Counted from the first letter of the stretch, positions 9,111-17,189 are shown. The stretch is 64,000 bases of DNA from Sphingomonas sp. LY54 (GCF_035594035.1 NZ_CP141588.1:186001-250000), one strand, 5' to 3'. Numbers and translations are program-made. The notes: generated from the sequence alone by a model not told the origin.

Positions 9111-9392
9111 ATGCCTGACGCTCTGGTTCGCAACGTCGACGAAGATCTCCTGGCGGACTACCGCGCCGAGGCGCGCGCCAACGGCCGATCCTTGCAGGCG
9201 GAGCTCAACGAGGGGCTGAAGCGAGGCCGGCCGCGGCGCCGGTTGTCTAAAAGCGAACTCCTTGACCTTTCGCGAAGCCTCACTGGGAGGGGCCCCGTCA
9301 CCAGTGACAGCACGGCCGATATCCGTTGGGCTCGGGACACGGACGGCGGAAGGCATCTTGGTGGCGGGCGACCGGATGCCGATCGTCGTTGA
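9111..9392 (+). CDS. FitA/VapB-like ribbon-helix-helix antitoxin
   Basis: A 93-residue protein whose N-terminus (ALVRNVDEDLLADYRAEARA then NGRSLQAELNEGLKR) has the strand-helix-helix pattern of FitA-type antitoxins, which bind DNA as dimers. The C-terminal half, with a DSTADIRWARD segment, would be the toxin-neutralising tail. It overlaps the toxin frame by 17 bp, the usual antitoxin-first arrangement. The partner toxin is frameshifted, so this antitoxin may be left without an active target. The family is recognised from pattern only. Confidence 0.72.
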   Translation: MPDALVRNVDEDLLADYRAEARANGRSLQAELNEGLKRGRPRRRLSKSELLDLSRSLTGRGPVTSDSTADIRWARDTDGGRHLGGGRPDADRR

Positions 9393-9794
9393 CGCCAGCG
9401 TTGCGTTGAAGCTTGTGACGCCCGAAGCCGGCACCGCCGAAGAGCAGGCATTGCTCGAACGGAGCGAAGAGCGGATCGCGCCGGACTGGATGCTCGTCGA
9501 GGCCGCCGGAGGTCTCGCCAACAAGATGCGCCGCAGGAACTGGATCCGGCCCGTGCGCGGGCGGCGCTTGCGGCCTTGCCCTCATTCATCGATCGGTTCG
9601 TGCCCGCGGAGACACTGCTCGGTCGCGCCATGTCGCTCGCGGCCGATCTCGATCACCCTCTATACGATTGCCTGTACCTCCTGATCGCGATGGCGGAAGA
9701 TGGCGTCGTGATTACGGCCGACGACGGTCTGGCCGCAGCAGCGCGTCGTGGCGGCTTCCAGGAACGCGTGGAGAGACTGACATGGCAGATATGA
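9376..9794 (+). pseudogene. VapC-type PIN-domain toxin, frameshifted
   Basis: The first 54 codons from ATG 9376 encode a PIN N-terminus (MPIVVDASVALKLV, later DWMLVEAAGGLANK). The matching C-terminal half (LDPARARAALAALPSFIDRF, YDCLYLLIAMAEDG, ITADDGLAAAARR) lies in another frame and ends at the TGA at 9792-9794. The switch falls at about 9538-9541, where one missing base joins RRN to LDPARAR. The four acidic residues of the PIN nuclease site (in VVDAS, LVEAA, YDCLY, TADDG) survive across the two pieces, so inactivation is recent or this is a sequence error. An intact toxin would be a metal-dependent RNase. Confidence 0.8.
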
Positions 9795-10228
9795 CCGGCG
9801 GCTGCGCGTGTGGCCGCGTCCGCTACAGCGCGACGATCGAGAATGACGAGGCCTATCTGTGTCATTGCCGGATGTGCCAGCGCGCCACCGGCGGCGTCTC
9901 GGTCGCCTTCAAGAATGCGAAGAAGGCCGGCGTGCGTTGGGAGCGGGAGCCGGACTATTACGACTCCTCGCCGATCGCGCGGCGCGGCTATTGCGCGGCC
10001 TGCGGGACTTCGCTGACCTTCGAGTACGCCGACGGCGAGAGCGAAAATCTCGATCTCACCGTCGCTTCGTTCGACGATCCGTCGCCGTTCCGGCCGGTCC
10101 ACCATTTCGGCGTCGAGAGCATGCACCGCGCCTGGCTCGACACGAGCGGCCTGCCCGAATATCGGACCGACCAGCACAAGCCCCTCGTTGACCGCTGGAT
10201 GAAAACTCTTGGCAAGCTCCCCGACTGA
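9782..10228 (+). CDS. GFA/CENP-V-family zinc protein
   Basis: A 148-residue protein with the cysteine pattern of the GFA (glutathione-dependent formaldehyde-activating enzyme-like) fold: GGCACGRVRYSA, then CHCRMCQRATG and YCAACGTSL. These supply two zinc sites. Most members have no proven enzyme activity. The ATG at 9782 overlaps the end of the toxin gene by 13 bp, and its own 3' end overlaps the following hydrolase by 20 bp, so GFA and hydrolase are probably co-translated. I cannot assign a substrate. Confidence 0.85.
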   Translation: MADMTGGCACGRVRYSATIENDEAYLCHCRMCQRATGGVSVAFKNAKKAGVRWEREPDYYDSSPIARRGYCAACGTSLTFEYADGESENLDLTVASFDDPSPFRPVHHFGVESMHRAWLDTSGLPEYRTDQHKPLVDRWMKTLGKLPD

Positions 10229-10976
10229 TCTTCCCGTCCATCATTTCACTGCGCGCGACGGCACCCGGCTCGCCTGGAAGGAAATGGGGGAGGGGCGTCC
10301 GCTGGTCCTGCTCCACGGATATTTCTCCAACGCCGAGGTGAACTGGATCCGCTATGGCCATGCCGGGCGCATCGCCGAGGAAGGCTTCCGCGTGATCATG
10401 CCGGACCTGCGCGCCCATGGCGAAAGCGACAAGCCGCACGATCCGGCGCTCTACAAGCCCGACGTGCTGGCCGACGACGGCTTCGACCTGATCGCGCATC
10501 TCGGCCTCGCCGATTACGATCTTGCCGGCTATTCGCTGGGCGGCCGCACGTCCGTCCGCATGCTCGCCCGGGGCGCCAGCCCGCGCCGGGCGGTGCTCTG
10601 TGGAATGGGCCTGGACGGAATCCTCGATACGCAGGATCGCGGCGGCTATTTCCGCAACGTGCTGACCAATCTCGGCAGCTTCCCGCGCGGCTCGTCCGAA
10701 TGGATGACCGAGGCCTTCCTTAAGACCACCGGCGGCGATCCCGAGGCTTTGCTCAACATCCTCGCCACGTTCAAGGATACGACGCGCGAGGAGCTGGCTT
10801 CGATCGCGCTGCGGGTGCTGGTCGTGACCGGCGAGGATGACGACGACAACGGCTCGGGCGAGGCGCTGGCCGAGGCAATCCCCGGCGCCCGTTTCCAGTC
10901 GGTGCCCGGCAACCACATGAGCGCGGTCGTGAAGCCGGAACTGGGCGAGGCGATCGCGCGCTTCCTCGCGCAATGA
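10209..10976 (+). CDS. Alpha/beta-fold hydrolase
   Basis: A 255-residue hydrolase with the oxyanion HGYFS (from H36), the nucleophile elbow GYSLGG (S109), an acidic cluster GEDDDD near residues 209-213 for the catalytic acid, and the catalytic histidine in GNHMSAV (H236). No signal peptide. The family covers esterases, lactonases and haloperoxidase-like enzymes, and the substrate is not evident. It starts with TTG inside the preceding gene (20-bp overlap), which suggests coupled translation. Its stop codon lies in the first bases of a 37-bp tandem repeat. Confidence 0.85.
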   Translation: MASSPTDLPVHHFTARDGTRLAWKEMGEGRPLVLLHGYFSNAEVNWIRYGHAGRIAEEGFRVIMPDLRAHGESDKPHDPALYKPDVLADDGFDLIAHLGLADYDLAGYSLGGRTSVRMLARGASPRRAVLCGMGLDGILDTQDRGGYFRNVLTNLGSFPRGSSEWMTEAFLKTTGGDPEALLNILATFKDTTREELASIALRVLVVTGEDDDDNGSGEALAEAIPGARFQSVPGNHMSAVVKPELGEAIARFLAQ

Positions 10977-11046
10977 TGCCCCGCATCATCGGCTTCTGGC
11001 CCGGCCTCGATGATGCCCCGCATCATCGGCTTCTGGCCCGGCCTCG
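10973..11046. repeat. Two perfect 37-bp tandem copies, each with a hairpin
   Basis: Copies at 10973-11009 and 11010-11046 are identical and directly abutting. Each contains GATGATGC-CCC-GCATCATC, an 8-bp inverted repeat with a 3-base loop (7 bp in the first copy, which is preceded by a different base). The hydrolase stop codon lies in the first copy, and the M2 peptidase start is 68 bp downstream. There is no T-run, so this is not a standard terminator. Confidence 0.9.
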
Positions 11047-11113
11047 CGGCTTGACGGCTGCGGCGGCGGGGGTTCAGAAGACGCGCAATCTCATAAAGAT
11101 GGGGATGTCCTTG

Positions 11114-12958
11114 ATGAAAGCCACCGTTTCTGCGCTCGCCGTCGCGGCTCTCCTTGCCGCCGGCTCCACTGCCATTGCCCAAAGCCAGGCCAAGCCGGCC
11201 GCAGCGCCCGCCCAGAAGCCTGCCACTGCCGCCGAGGCCGATGCCTTCGTCGCCCGGGCTGAAAAGGAACTGGCCGATTTCTCGGTGACCAACGCGCGCG
11301 CGCAGTGGGTGAACAGCACCTACATTACCGACGATACCGACGCGCTCGCCGCGCATTTCGGCACGATCGGCACCGAGATGTCCGTGCGCTATGCCAACGA
11401 GGCGGCGCGGTTCAACAACGTCAAGGGCTTGAGCTACGACACCAAGCGCAAGCTCGAGATCCTTCGCGGCGGTCTCGTCCTGCCGGCGCCGACCACGCCT
11501 GGCGCGGCGGCCGAATTGAACGAGATCGCGACCCGCCTGCAGTCGAGCTACGGCAAGGGCAAGGGCACCCTGAAAGGGCAGCCGATCAGCGGCAGCGACA
11601 TCGAAGCGGCCATGGGGACCAACCGCAACCCCGAAGAGCTGAAGGAAATGTGGGCGAGCTGGCACAACAATGTCGGCGGCCCGATGCGCAACGACTATCA
11701 GCGCCTCGTCACGATCGCGAATGAGGGCGCGCGCGAACTGGGCTACAAGGACGTCGGCGCACTCTGGCGCTCAGGCTACGACATGCCCGCCGACGAATTC
11801 GCGGCGCTGACCGACAAGCTGTGGGGGCAGGTGAAGCCGCTCTACGACCAGCTCCATTGCTACACGCGCACCAAGCTCAACGAGAAATATGGCGACGCCG
11901 TCCAGCCGGCGAAGGGGCCGATCCGCGCCGACCTGCTCGGCAATATGTGGGCCCAGGAATGGGGCAATATCTACGACGTCGTCGCGCCCAAGGGCGCCGG
12001 GGACATCGGCTACGACGTCACCGACCTGCTCGTCGCCAAGCAATATGATCCCGTGAAGATCGTGAAGACCGGCGAGGGCTTCTTCAGCTCGCTGGGCTTC
12101 GACCCGCTTCCCGAGACCTTCTGGCAGCGCTCGATGATCACCAAGCCGGCCGACCGCGAAGTCGTCTGTCATGCCTCGGCCTGGAACCTCGACAACAAGG
12201 ACGACCTGCGCATCAAGATGTGCACCAAGGTCAATTCCGACGACTTCGTGACCGTCCATCACGAGCTCGGGCACAATTATTACCAGCGTGCCTACAACCA
12301 GCAGCCGTTCCTCTATTTGAACGGCGCCAACGACGGCTTCCACGAGGCGATCGGCGACACCGTGGCGCTCTCGATCACGCCGGAATATCTGACCCAGATC
12401 GGTCTGCTCGACAAAGCCCAGGTGCCGTCGGCCGACAAGGATATCGGGCTGCTCCTCCGCCAGGCGATGGACAAGGTCGCGTTCCTGCCCTTCGGCCTGC
12501 TCGTCGACAAGTGGCGCTGGGGCGTGTTCAACGGCTCGATCCCGGCCGGTCAGTATAATAAGGGCTGGGACGACCTGCGCCTGCAATATCAGGGCATCGT
12601 GCCGCCGGTGGCGCGGACCGAGGCCAATTTCGATCCGGGCGCGAAATTCCACATCCCGGGCAACACGCCCTACACGCGCTATTTCCTCGCGCGCGTCCTC
12701 CAGTTTCAGTTCTACAAAGCCGCCTGCGACCAGGCCGGCTGGAAGGGGCCGCTGCACCGCTGCTCCTTCTACGGCAACAAGGAAGTCGGCGCGAAGCTGA
12801 ACGCGATGCTCGAAATGGGCGCGTCCAAGCCCTGGCCCGACGCGCTGCAGGCGTTCACCGGCAGCCGCGAAATGTCCGGCGCGGCGATGGTCGAATATTT
12901 CCGTCCGCTCTCCGCCTGGCTACAGCAGCAGAACAAGGGCAAGCAGTGCGGCTGGTAA
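11114..12958 (+). CDS. M2-family peptidyl-dipeptidase (ACE-like), exported
   Basis: A 614-residue zinc metallopeptidase related to angiotensin-converting enzyme, expected to remove C-terminal dipeptides in the periplasm. A signal peptide (MKATVSALAVAALLAAGSTA, AIAQ site) is followed by an Ala/Pro/Lys-rich linker and the catalytic domain. The zinc motif is HELGH (H383-H387) and the third ligand is in GFHEAIGDT (E411). Other ACE-like blocks include FHIPGNTPYTRYFLA. The ATG at 11114 is chosen because GGGGA lies 8 nt upstream and a typical signal peptide follows; two ATGs lie a few codons earlier. The open frame further upstream runs through the tandem repeat and is not coding. Confidence 0.93.
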   Translation: MKATVSALAVAALLAAGSTAIAQSQAKPAAAPAQKPATAAEADAFVARAEKELADFSVTNARAQWVNSTYITDDTDALAAHFGTIGTEMSVRYANEAARFNNVKGLSYDTKRKLEILRGGLVLPAPTTPGAAAELNEIATRLQSSYGKGKGTLKGQPISGSDIEAAMGTNRNPEELKEMWASWHNNVGGPMRNDYQRLVTIANEGARELGYKDVGALWRSGYDMPADEFAALTDKLWGQVKPLYDQLHCYTRTKLNEKYGDAVQPAKGPIRADLLGNMWAQEWGNIYDVVAPKGAGDIGYDVTDLLVAKQYDPVKIVKTGEGFFSSLGFDPLPETFWQRSMITKPADREVVCHASAWNLDNKDDLRIKMCTKVNSDDFVTVHHELGHNYYQRAYNQQPFLYLNGANDGFHEAIGDTVALSITPEYLTQIGLLDKAQVPSADKDIGLLLRQAMDKVAFLPFGLLVDKWRWGVFNGSIPAGQYNKGWDDLRLQYQGIVPPVARTEANFDPGAKFHIPGNTPYTRYFLARVLQFQFYKAACDQAGWKGPLHRCSFYGNKEVGAKLNAMLEMGASKPWPDALQAFTGSREMSGAAMVEYFRPLSAWLQQQNKGKQCGW

Positions 12959-12968
12959 AGCCGTGATT

Positions 12969-13006
12969 AAGGGGGGATAGGGCAGGTCGCTTTATCCCCC
13001 TTTTTT
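12969..13006 (+). terminator. Rho-independent terminator after the M2 peptidase gene
   Basis: GGGGGATA pairs with TATCCCCC, followed by six T residues, starting 10 bp after the peptidase stop. Confidence 0.88.
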
Positions 13007-13018
13007 GAGGACGTTTCG

Positions 13019-13552
13019 ATGAAAGCGGCTTTGGTCGCCCTTCTGGCTTTCGGTTCCGCCGCGACGGCGGCCGAGGCCACCCTGCCGCGCTTCAATCCGA
13101 AGGCGCCCGAAAACAGCCAGGTCCTGCCCAGCTTCAACTATGCCGCAGTCGAGACGGTGCTCAACGGGATCGGCGCCCGCCATCAGCGCGCCGGAACGCC
13201 GGGCAAGCCGGCCTTGCTCGTGAGCTTTCCCAACAACCGCAAGGCCGTGCTGATGTTCGGCTCGTGCAATGCCGGCGGCACCAATTGCAAGGCGCTCAGC
13301 ATCCAGTCCTTCTGGACCCGGATCGCCAATGCGCCGCCCGAGCGCACGGCAGCGGCGATCGAGGCGTTCAACCAGCGTTACTCGTTCGCCAAGGCCTATG
13401 TCGCCGCTGACGGCCGGCCGGCGCTGCAGCGCTACCTGACCGCCGATTACGGCTTCATCCGCGGCAATCTCGCCGTGAACCTGCTGGTTTTCTCCAGCCA
13501 GGCCGACCAGTTCGCAAGCGAGGTTCTGCACCCGCTCGAGACGCGCAAATAG
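13019..13552 (+). CDS. Exported YbjN-like domain protein
   Basis: A 177-residue protein with a short signal peptide (MKAALVALLAFGSAATAAEA). The later region, with SIQSFWTRI, AAAIEAFNQRYSFAKAYVAA and TADYGFIRGNLAVNLLVFSS, matches the YbjN-type sensory-transduction-like domain, in which W-N/FN-F-K-A motifs recur. E. coli YbjN affects motility and stress phenotypes, but no biochemical function is established. It follows a strong terminator, so it should have its own promoter. It faces a convergent gene with a 2-bp gap. Confidence 0.7.
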   Translation: MKAALVALLAFGSAATAAEATLPRFNPKAPENSQVLPSFNYAAVETVLNGIGARHQRAGTPGKPALLVSFPNNRKAVLMFGSCNAGGTNCKALSIQSFWTRIANAPPERTAAAIEAFNQRYSFAKAYVAADGRPALQRYLTADYGFIRGNLAVNLLVFSSQADQFASEVLHPLETRK

Positions 13553-13554
13553 AG

Positions 13555-13902
13555 CTAGGCGCGAACCTTCGGCTCGGGCGGCACCGACGGCTCGGACGGC
13601 ACGTTCGGCTCCCCGCCTTGCTTGTCGACGATGATCTCGGCTGCCGACGGTTCCGGGATCGTGGGGTGCGAGACGTCGCTGGCGGTCATTGCGGTCGCCA
13701 GCACCGAATTGACCGGCTTGCCGCTCTTGGCGGCATTGCGCCGCGCCAGCGCCTTGGTGCCGAGATAGGCGCCCGCGCCGGCGACGAGGGCGCCGCCGAT
13801 CACGGCCGCCGCGGCGAGCGGATGCCACATCGAGCCGACAGCGACCGCTTCGGGCGGCGTCTCGTCGTCGTCCGGTTCGCTGATGTTGCGGCTGTCGGCC
13901 AT
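13555..13902 (-). CDS. Small membrane-anchored protein of unknown function
   Basis: A 115-residue protein with an acidic N-terminus (MADSRNISEPDDDETPPEAV), one transmembrane segment (WHPLAAAAVIGGALVAGAGA), a basic flank (ALARRNAAKSGK) and a Pro/Glu-rich C-terminus (PSEPSVPPEPKVRA). I do not recognise a family. The start is the ATG with AGGAGACAGGG immediately upstream; the frame is open further upstream but looks non-coding. By the positive-inside rule the C-terminus is probably cytoplasmic. It lies near the peroxiredoxin gene on the same strand with a 127-bp gap. Confidence 0.65.
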   Translation of the reverse strand: MADSRNISEPDDDETPPEAVAVGSMWHPLAAAAVIGGALVAGAGAYLGTKALARRNAAKSGKPVNSVLATAMTASDVSHPTIPEPSAAEIIVDKQGGEPNVPSEPSVPPEPKVRA

Positions 13903-14029
13903 CCCTGTCTCCTGCACACGCTCGACACCTGCATCAATGCAGGGGGCACCGCTTGGTTGCCTCGTCCCCGGTGCGCCGTGGCGGGCGGAGGACGGGGCGC
14001 CGCGGCCCCGCCTCCTCATATCACGCGGG

Positions 14030-14506
14030 TCAGAGCCGTTCGAGCATGTAATCGGCGCTGCTGACGTTGAATGCGCCGGGCTCCTCGACATGGAGCTGCT
14101 CGACCACGCCGTCATTGACGATCATGGCGTAACGCTGGCTGCGCTTGCCCATGCCGAACTTGGAACCGTCCATGGTGAGGCCGATCGCGTCGGCGAATTC
14201 GCCGTTGCCGTCGGCGAGCATGACGATGCCTTCCGCTTCGGCCTGCTTGGCCCAGGCGCCCATCACGAACGCGTCGTTGACGGCTGTGCAGGCGATCGCG
14301 TCCACGCCCTTGGCCTTCAGCTCGTCGGCCTTGTCGACGAAGCCGGGGAGGTGGCGCGCCGAGCAGGTCGGGGTGAACGCGCCCGGTACCGCGAACAAGG
14401 CGACGCGGCGGCCCTTGAAGAAGCTGTCGCTGTCGACCGGCTCGGGCGATTCGCCGGCCTTGACGAAGGTCGTGCTGGGCAGGCGGTCGCCGACTTTGAT
14501 GGTCAT
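14030..14506 (-). CDS. Peroxiredoxin (Prx5 type)
   Basis: A 158-residue thiol peroxidase reducing hydrogen peroxide and organic peroxides. The peroxidatic cysteine is in PGAFTPTCSARHLPGF (C48), the Prx5-family signature, and a second cysteine is at C73 (AIACTAVND). No fused glutaredoxin domain is present, so the reductant could be glutathione/glutaredoxin or thioredoxin. Start choice: the ATG at 14506 has GAGGA 7-8 nt upstream; an ATG five codons earlier is possible. Confidence 0.93.
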   Translation of the reverse strand: MTIKVGDRLPSTTFVKAGESPEPVDSDSFFKGRRVALFAVPGAFTPTCSARHLPGFVDKADELKAKGVDAIACTAVNDAFVMGAWAKQAEAEGIVMLADGNGEFADAIGLTMDGSKFGMGKRSQRYAMIVNDGVVEQLHVEEPGAFNVSSADYMLERL

Positions 14507-14616
14507 GGTTCGGGTCCTCATTCTCTCTGGTTCCCCGGCGCTCTACCAAGCCGGCTTGACCTGCGATAGTGGCTTGGCGGTTGGCGCGGCGGGGGCTGCG
14601 CGCCTATATCAGGCCG

Positions 14617-15177
14617 ATGGAAGAACCCAGGTTTCTCACCGGTCAGCTCCTGCTCGCGATGCCGGGCATCGGCGATCCCCGCTTCGAGAAGGCGGTCATC
14701 GCGATGTGCGTCCACGACGAGGACGGCGCGCTCGGCATCGGCCTCGGCCGGATCGTGCCGCGTATCGGCTTCCACGAATTGCTGCGCCAGCTCGATATCG
14801 AGCCCGGCGCCGCGCCCGACGCGCCGATCCACGTCGGCGGGCCGGTCGAGCCGCAGCGCGGCTTCATTCTCCATTCGCTCGACTGGGGCGGCGAGGGCAG
14901 CGTCCAGGTCGCGGACCGCTGGTCGCTCAGCGCCTCGCTCGATATCCTCCGTGCGATTGCGGAGGGCAGGGGGCCGACGCGCTGGGTCGCCGCTCTGGGC
15001 TATGCCGGCTGGGGTCCGGACCAGCTCGAACAGGAGATGCGCGGCAACGGCTGGTTCACGACGGCAGGCAGCGACGCCTTGCTCTACGAGTGCGATGTCG
15101 ACAGCCGTTGGACCGCCGCTTTCGGCAGCGCCGGCGTCGACGCCCGCCTGCTGATCGCGGATTTCGGCACCGCCTGA
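14617..15177 (+). CDS. YqgE/AlgH family protein
   Basis: A 186-residue protein with the UPF0301/YqgE pattern: FLTGQLLLAMPGIGDPRFEK at the N-terminus, VHDEDGALGIGLGR, IHVGGPVEPQRGFILHS and a C-terminal LGYAGWGPDQLEQEM. AlgH was named as an alginate regulator in Pseudomonas, but the molecular function of the family is not established. The ATG matches the conserved N-terminus. It is divergent from the peroxiredoxin gene and upstream of ahcY. Confidence 0.9.
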   Translation: MEEPRFLTGQLLLAMPGIGDPRFEKAVIAMCVHDEDGALGIGLGRIVPRIGFHELLRQLDIEPGAAPDAPIHVGGPVEPQRGFILHSLDWGGEGSVQVADRWSLSASLDILRAIAEGRGPTRWVAALGYAGWGPDQLEQEMRGNGWFTTAGSDALLYECDVDSRWTAAFGSAGVDARLLIADFGTA

Positions 15178-15204
15178 ACGTCCGGTCGCCGCGACGAAAA
15201 CGAC

Positions 15205-15224
15205 ATATAAAGATATCTTTATAT
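15205..15224. promoter_or_regulatory. Perfect 20-bp palindrome upstream of ahcY (putative operator)
   Basis: ATATAAAGAT-ATCTTTATAT is an uninterrupted 20-bp inverted repeat, AT-only apart from one G and one C, in otherwise GC-rich DNA, 91 bp before the ahcY start. It has the look of an ArsR-type winged-helix operator. ArsR-family regulators of S-adenosylhomocysteine and methionine genes (SahR type) are known in Proteobacteria and would be logical candidates. The site is seen directly; the regulator is inferred. Confidence 0.65.
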
Positions 15225-15251
15225 TTGCGTTTGGGGTCGGCCGAGTCTAGG

Positions 15252-15270
15252 GGCGGTCGACACGACCGCC
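15252..15270 (+). promoter_or_regulatory. Perfect hairpin in the ahcY leader
   Basis: GGCGGTCG-ACA-CGACCGCC forms an 8-bp stem with a 3-base loop, 45 bp before the start codon and followed after a gap by CTTTCTTTTTC. It could be a leader attenuator or part of the 5' UTR fold. It does not match the SAH riboswitch consensus as I know it. Confidence 0.45.
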
Positions 15271-15315
15271 TCCGCATTTGTCCGGCGGTCCTTTCTTTTT
15301 CTACAGGAGACCTTC

Positions 15316-16728
15316 GTGGCGACCCAGGCCCAGACCAAATTCGACGATTATGTCGTTGCCGACATCAACCTTGCCGCTTTCGGCCGCAAGGAAATCGAAA
15401 TCGCCGAGACCGAGATGCCCGGCCTGATGGCGCTGCGCGAGGAGTTCGGCGCTTCTAAGCCGCTGAAGGACGCGCGCATCACCGGCTCGCTCCACATGAC
15501 CATCCAGACCGCCGTGCTGATCGAGACGCTGACCGCTCTCGGCGCCGAGGTCCGCTGGGCGTCGTGCAATATCTTCTCGACCCAGGACCACGCCGCCGCC
15601 GCGATCGCCGCGACCGGCGTCCCGGTCTTCGCCATCAAGGGCGAGACGCTCGAGGAATATTGGGACTATGTCGTCCGCATCTTCGATTGGGGCCAGGACC
15701 AGACCTGCAACATGATCCTCGACGATGGCGGCGACGCCACGATGTTCGCCCTGTGGGGCGCGCGCGTCGAGGCGGGTGAGGAATTGTTCACCCCGACCAA
15801 CGAGGAAGAAGAGATCTTCGCGGCGACGCTGAAGCGCTTCCTGGCCGAGCGTCCGGGCTACCTCACCAAGACCGTCCAGACGATCAAGGGCGTTTCGGAA
15901 GAGACCACCACCGGCGTCCACCGCCTCTATGAGCTGTCCAAGCAGGGCAAGCTTCCGTTCCCGGCGATCAACGTCAACGACTCGGTCACCAAGTCGAAGT
16001 TCGACAATCTCTACGGCTGCAAGGAAAGCCTCGTCGACGCGATCCGCCGCGCCACCGACGTGATGCTCGCCGGCAAGGTCGCCGTGGTCGCCGGCTTCGG
16101 CGATGTCGGCAAGGGCTCGGCCGCTTCGCTCCGCAACGGCGGCGCCCGCGTTCTCGTCACCGAAGTCGATCCGATCTGCGCGCTGCAGGCCGCGATGGAG
16201 GGCTATGAGGTCGTGACGATGGAAGAGGCGACCCAGCGCGCCGACATCTTCGTCACTGCCACCGGCAATGCCGACGTGATCACCGTCGATCACATGCGCG
16301 CGATGAAGAACATGGCGATCGTTTGCAATATCGGCCACTTCGACAGCGAGATTCAGATCAACGCGCTGGCCAGTTACAAGTGGACCGAGATCAAGCCGCA
16401 GGTCGACGAGGTCGAGTTCCCGGACGGCAAGAAGATCATCGTCCTCTCCAAGGGCCGCCTGGTGAACCTTGGCAACGCCACCGGCCACCCGAGCTTCGTG
16501 ATGTCCTCGTCCTTCACCAACCAGGTGCTCGCCCAGATCGAGATCTGGACCGGCGGCGACAAGTATAAGAACGACGTCTACGTCCTGCCCAAGCATCTCG
16601 ACGAGAAGGTCGCCGCGCTCCACCTCGACAAGCTCGGCGTCAAGCTCACCAAGCTGACCGAGAAGCAGGCCGCCTATATCGGCGTCTCGACCGAAGGCCC
16701 GTTCAAGCCGGACCATTACCGCTACTGA
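15316..16728 (+). CDS. ahcY: Adenosylhomocysteinase
   Basis: Cleaves S-adenosylhomocysteine to adenosine and homocysteine, using bound NAD, removing the inhibitory product of SAM-dependent methylation. The 470-residue protein shows the substrate blocks [17 protein letters not shown] and [13 protein letters not shown], the NAD-binding GFGDVGKG, and the C-terminal KPDHYRY ending that completes the neighbouring subunit's NAD site. Length matches bacterial enzymes with the internal insertion (about 465-480). The start is GTG, with AGGAGA 5 nt upstream. A 20-bp palindrome and a hairpin lie in the leader. Confidence 0.97.
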   Translation: MATQAQTKFDDYVVADINLAAFGRKEIEIAETEMPGLMALREEFGASKPLKDARITGSLHMTIQTAVLIETLTALGAEVRWASCNIFSTQDHAAAAIAATGVPVFAIKGETLEEYWDYVVRIFDWGQDQTCNMILDDGGDATMFALWGARVEAGEELFTPTNEEEEIFAATLKRFLAERPGYLTKTVQTIKGVSEETTTGVHRLYELSKQGKLPFPAINVNDSVTKSKFDNLYGCKESLVDAIRRATDVMLAGKVAVVAGFGDVGKGSAASLRNGGARVLVTEVDPICALQAAMEGYEVVTMEEATQRADIFVTATGNADVITVDHMRAMKNMAIVCNIGHFDSEIQINALASYKWTEIKPQVDEVEFPDGKKIIVLSKGRLVNLGNATGHPSFVMSSSFTNQVLAQIEIWTGGDKYKNDVYVLPKHLDEKVAALHLDKLGVKLTKLTEKQAAYIGVSTEGPFKPDHYRY

Positions 16729-16750
16729 TCGATCCCGATCGGACGATCGA

Positions 16751-16783
16751 GGCAGCCGGGGCATCCGCTCCGGCTGCCTTTTT
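16751..16783 (+). terminator. Rho-independent terminator after ahcY
   Basis: GGCAGCCGG pairs with CCGGCTGCC and is followed by TTTTT, 22 bp past the stop. Confidence 0.9.
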
Positions 16784-16964
16784 ATGTTGTGGTGCCCGTG
16801 CAGGGCGCGGCTTTCCTTTGCCGAAGCGGAATCTGTCGGCTTTCGCCAGTCTGGACGGTGAAGCCGCCCCTGAACGAAGGCGCTACGACGGGGCCGGAGT
16901 GCTCACTCATTTCTTATCCGTAATAAATCCAAGGATAAAATTGCTAATCTATTTTGTTATCATA

Positions 16965-17011
16965 GATCAGCGACAGGTTGCGGACTGTATAGATTTACAG
17001 GCACGCTGATC
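16965..17011. promoter_or_regulatory. Nested inverted repeats upstream of the TonB-dependent receptor
   Basis: Outer arms GATCAGCG (16965-16972) and CGCTGATC (17004-17011) are perfect complements. Inside them CTGTA (16985-16989) and TACAG (16996-17000) form a second stem with a 6-base loop. The whole could fold as a two-stem RNA or be a protein-binding site. No known motif is recognised. Confidence 0.5.
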
Positions 17012-17171
17012 GAGCATGGCCCACTCGGTATAACGCGAAGTCGAGGTGGTCTGACCGGGGCGACAATACTGGGCAGGCGCGCTGTGGCGAGAAGGTAACA
17101 CTCGCGATTATTTCGTAAATGCAGTGGGATACGAGCTTGCGAGTCGTGGTTGACTGGCTGTTGTATGGCGT

Positions 17172-17189
17172 CCTCCCTCATGCAGGAGG
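17172..17189 (+). promoter_or_regulatory. Possible Shine-Dalgarno-sequestering hairpin
   Basis: CCTCC (17172-17176) can pair with GGAGG (17185-17189), the core of the AGGAGG ribosome-binding site 6 nt before the receptor ATG. The stem is only 5 bp with an 8-base loop, so it is weak alone. Confidence 0.4.

Noticed and set aside
10973..11113. Upstream extension of the M2 peptidase through the tandem repeat
   Set aside because: The frame stays open, but the translation has no signal-peptide logic and repeats non-coding sequence; an ATG with GGGGA and a normal signal peptide exists at 11114.
15225..15315. SAH riboswitch before ahcY
   Set aside because: The leader shows one hairpin, but I could not find the conserved SAH-aptamer blocks.
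16818..17009. Small open frame in the intergenic region before the receptor
   Set aside because: It runs into the AT-rich patch, has no ribosome site and no similarity to known families.
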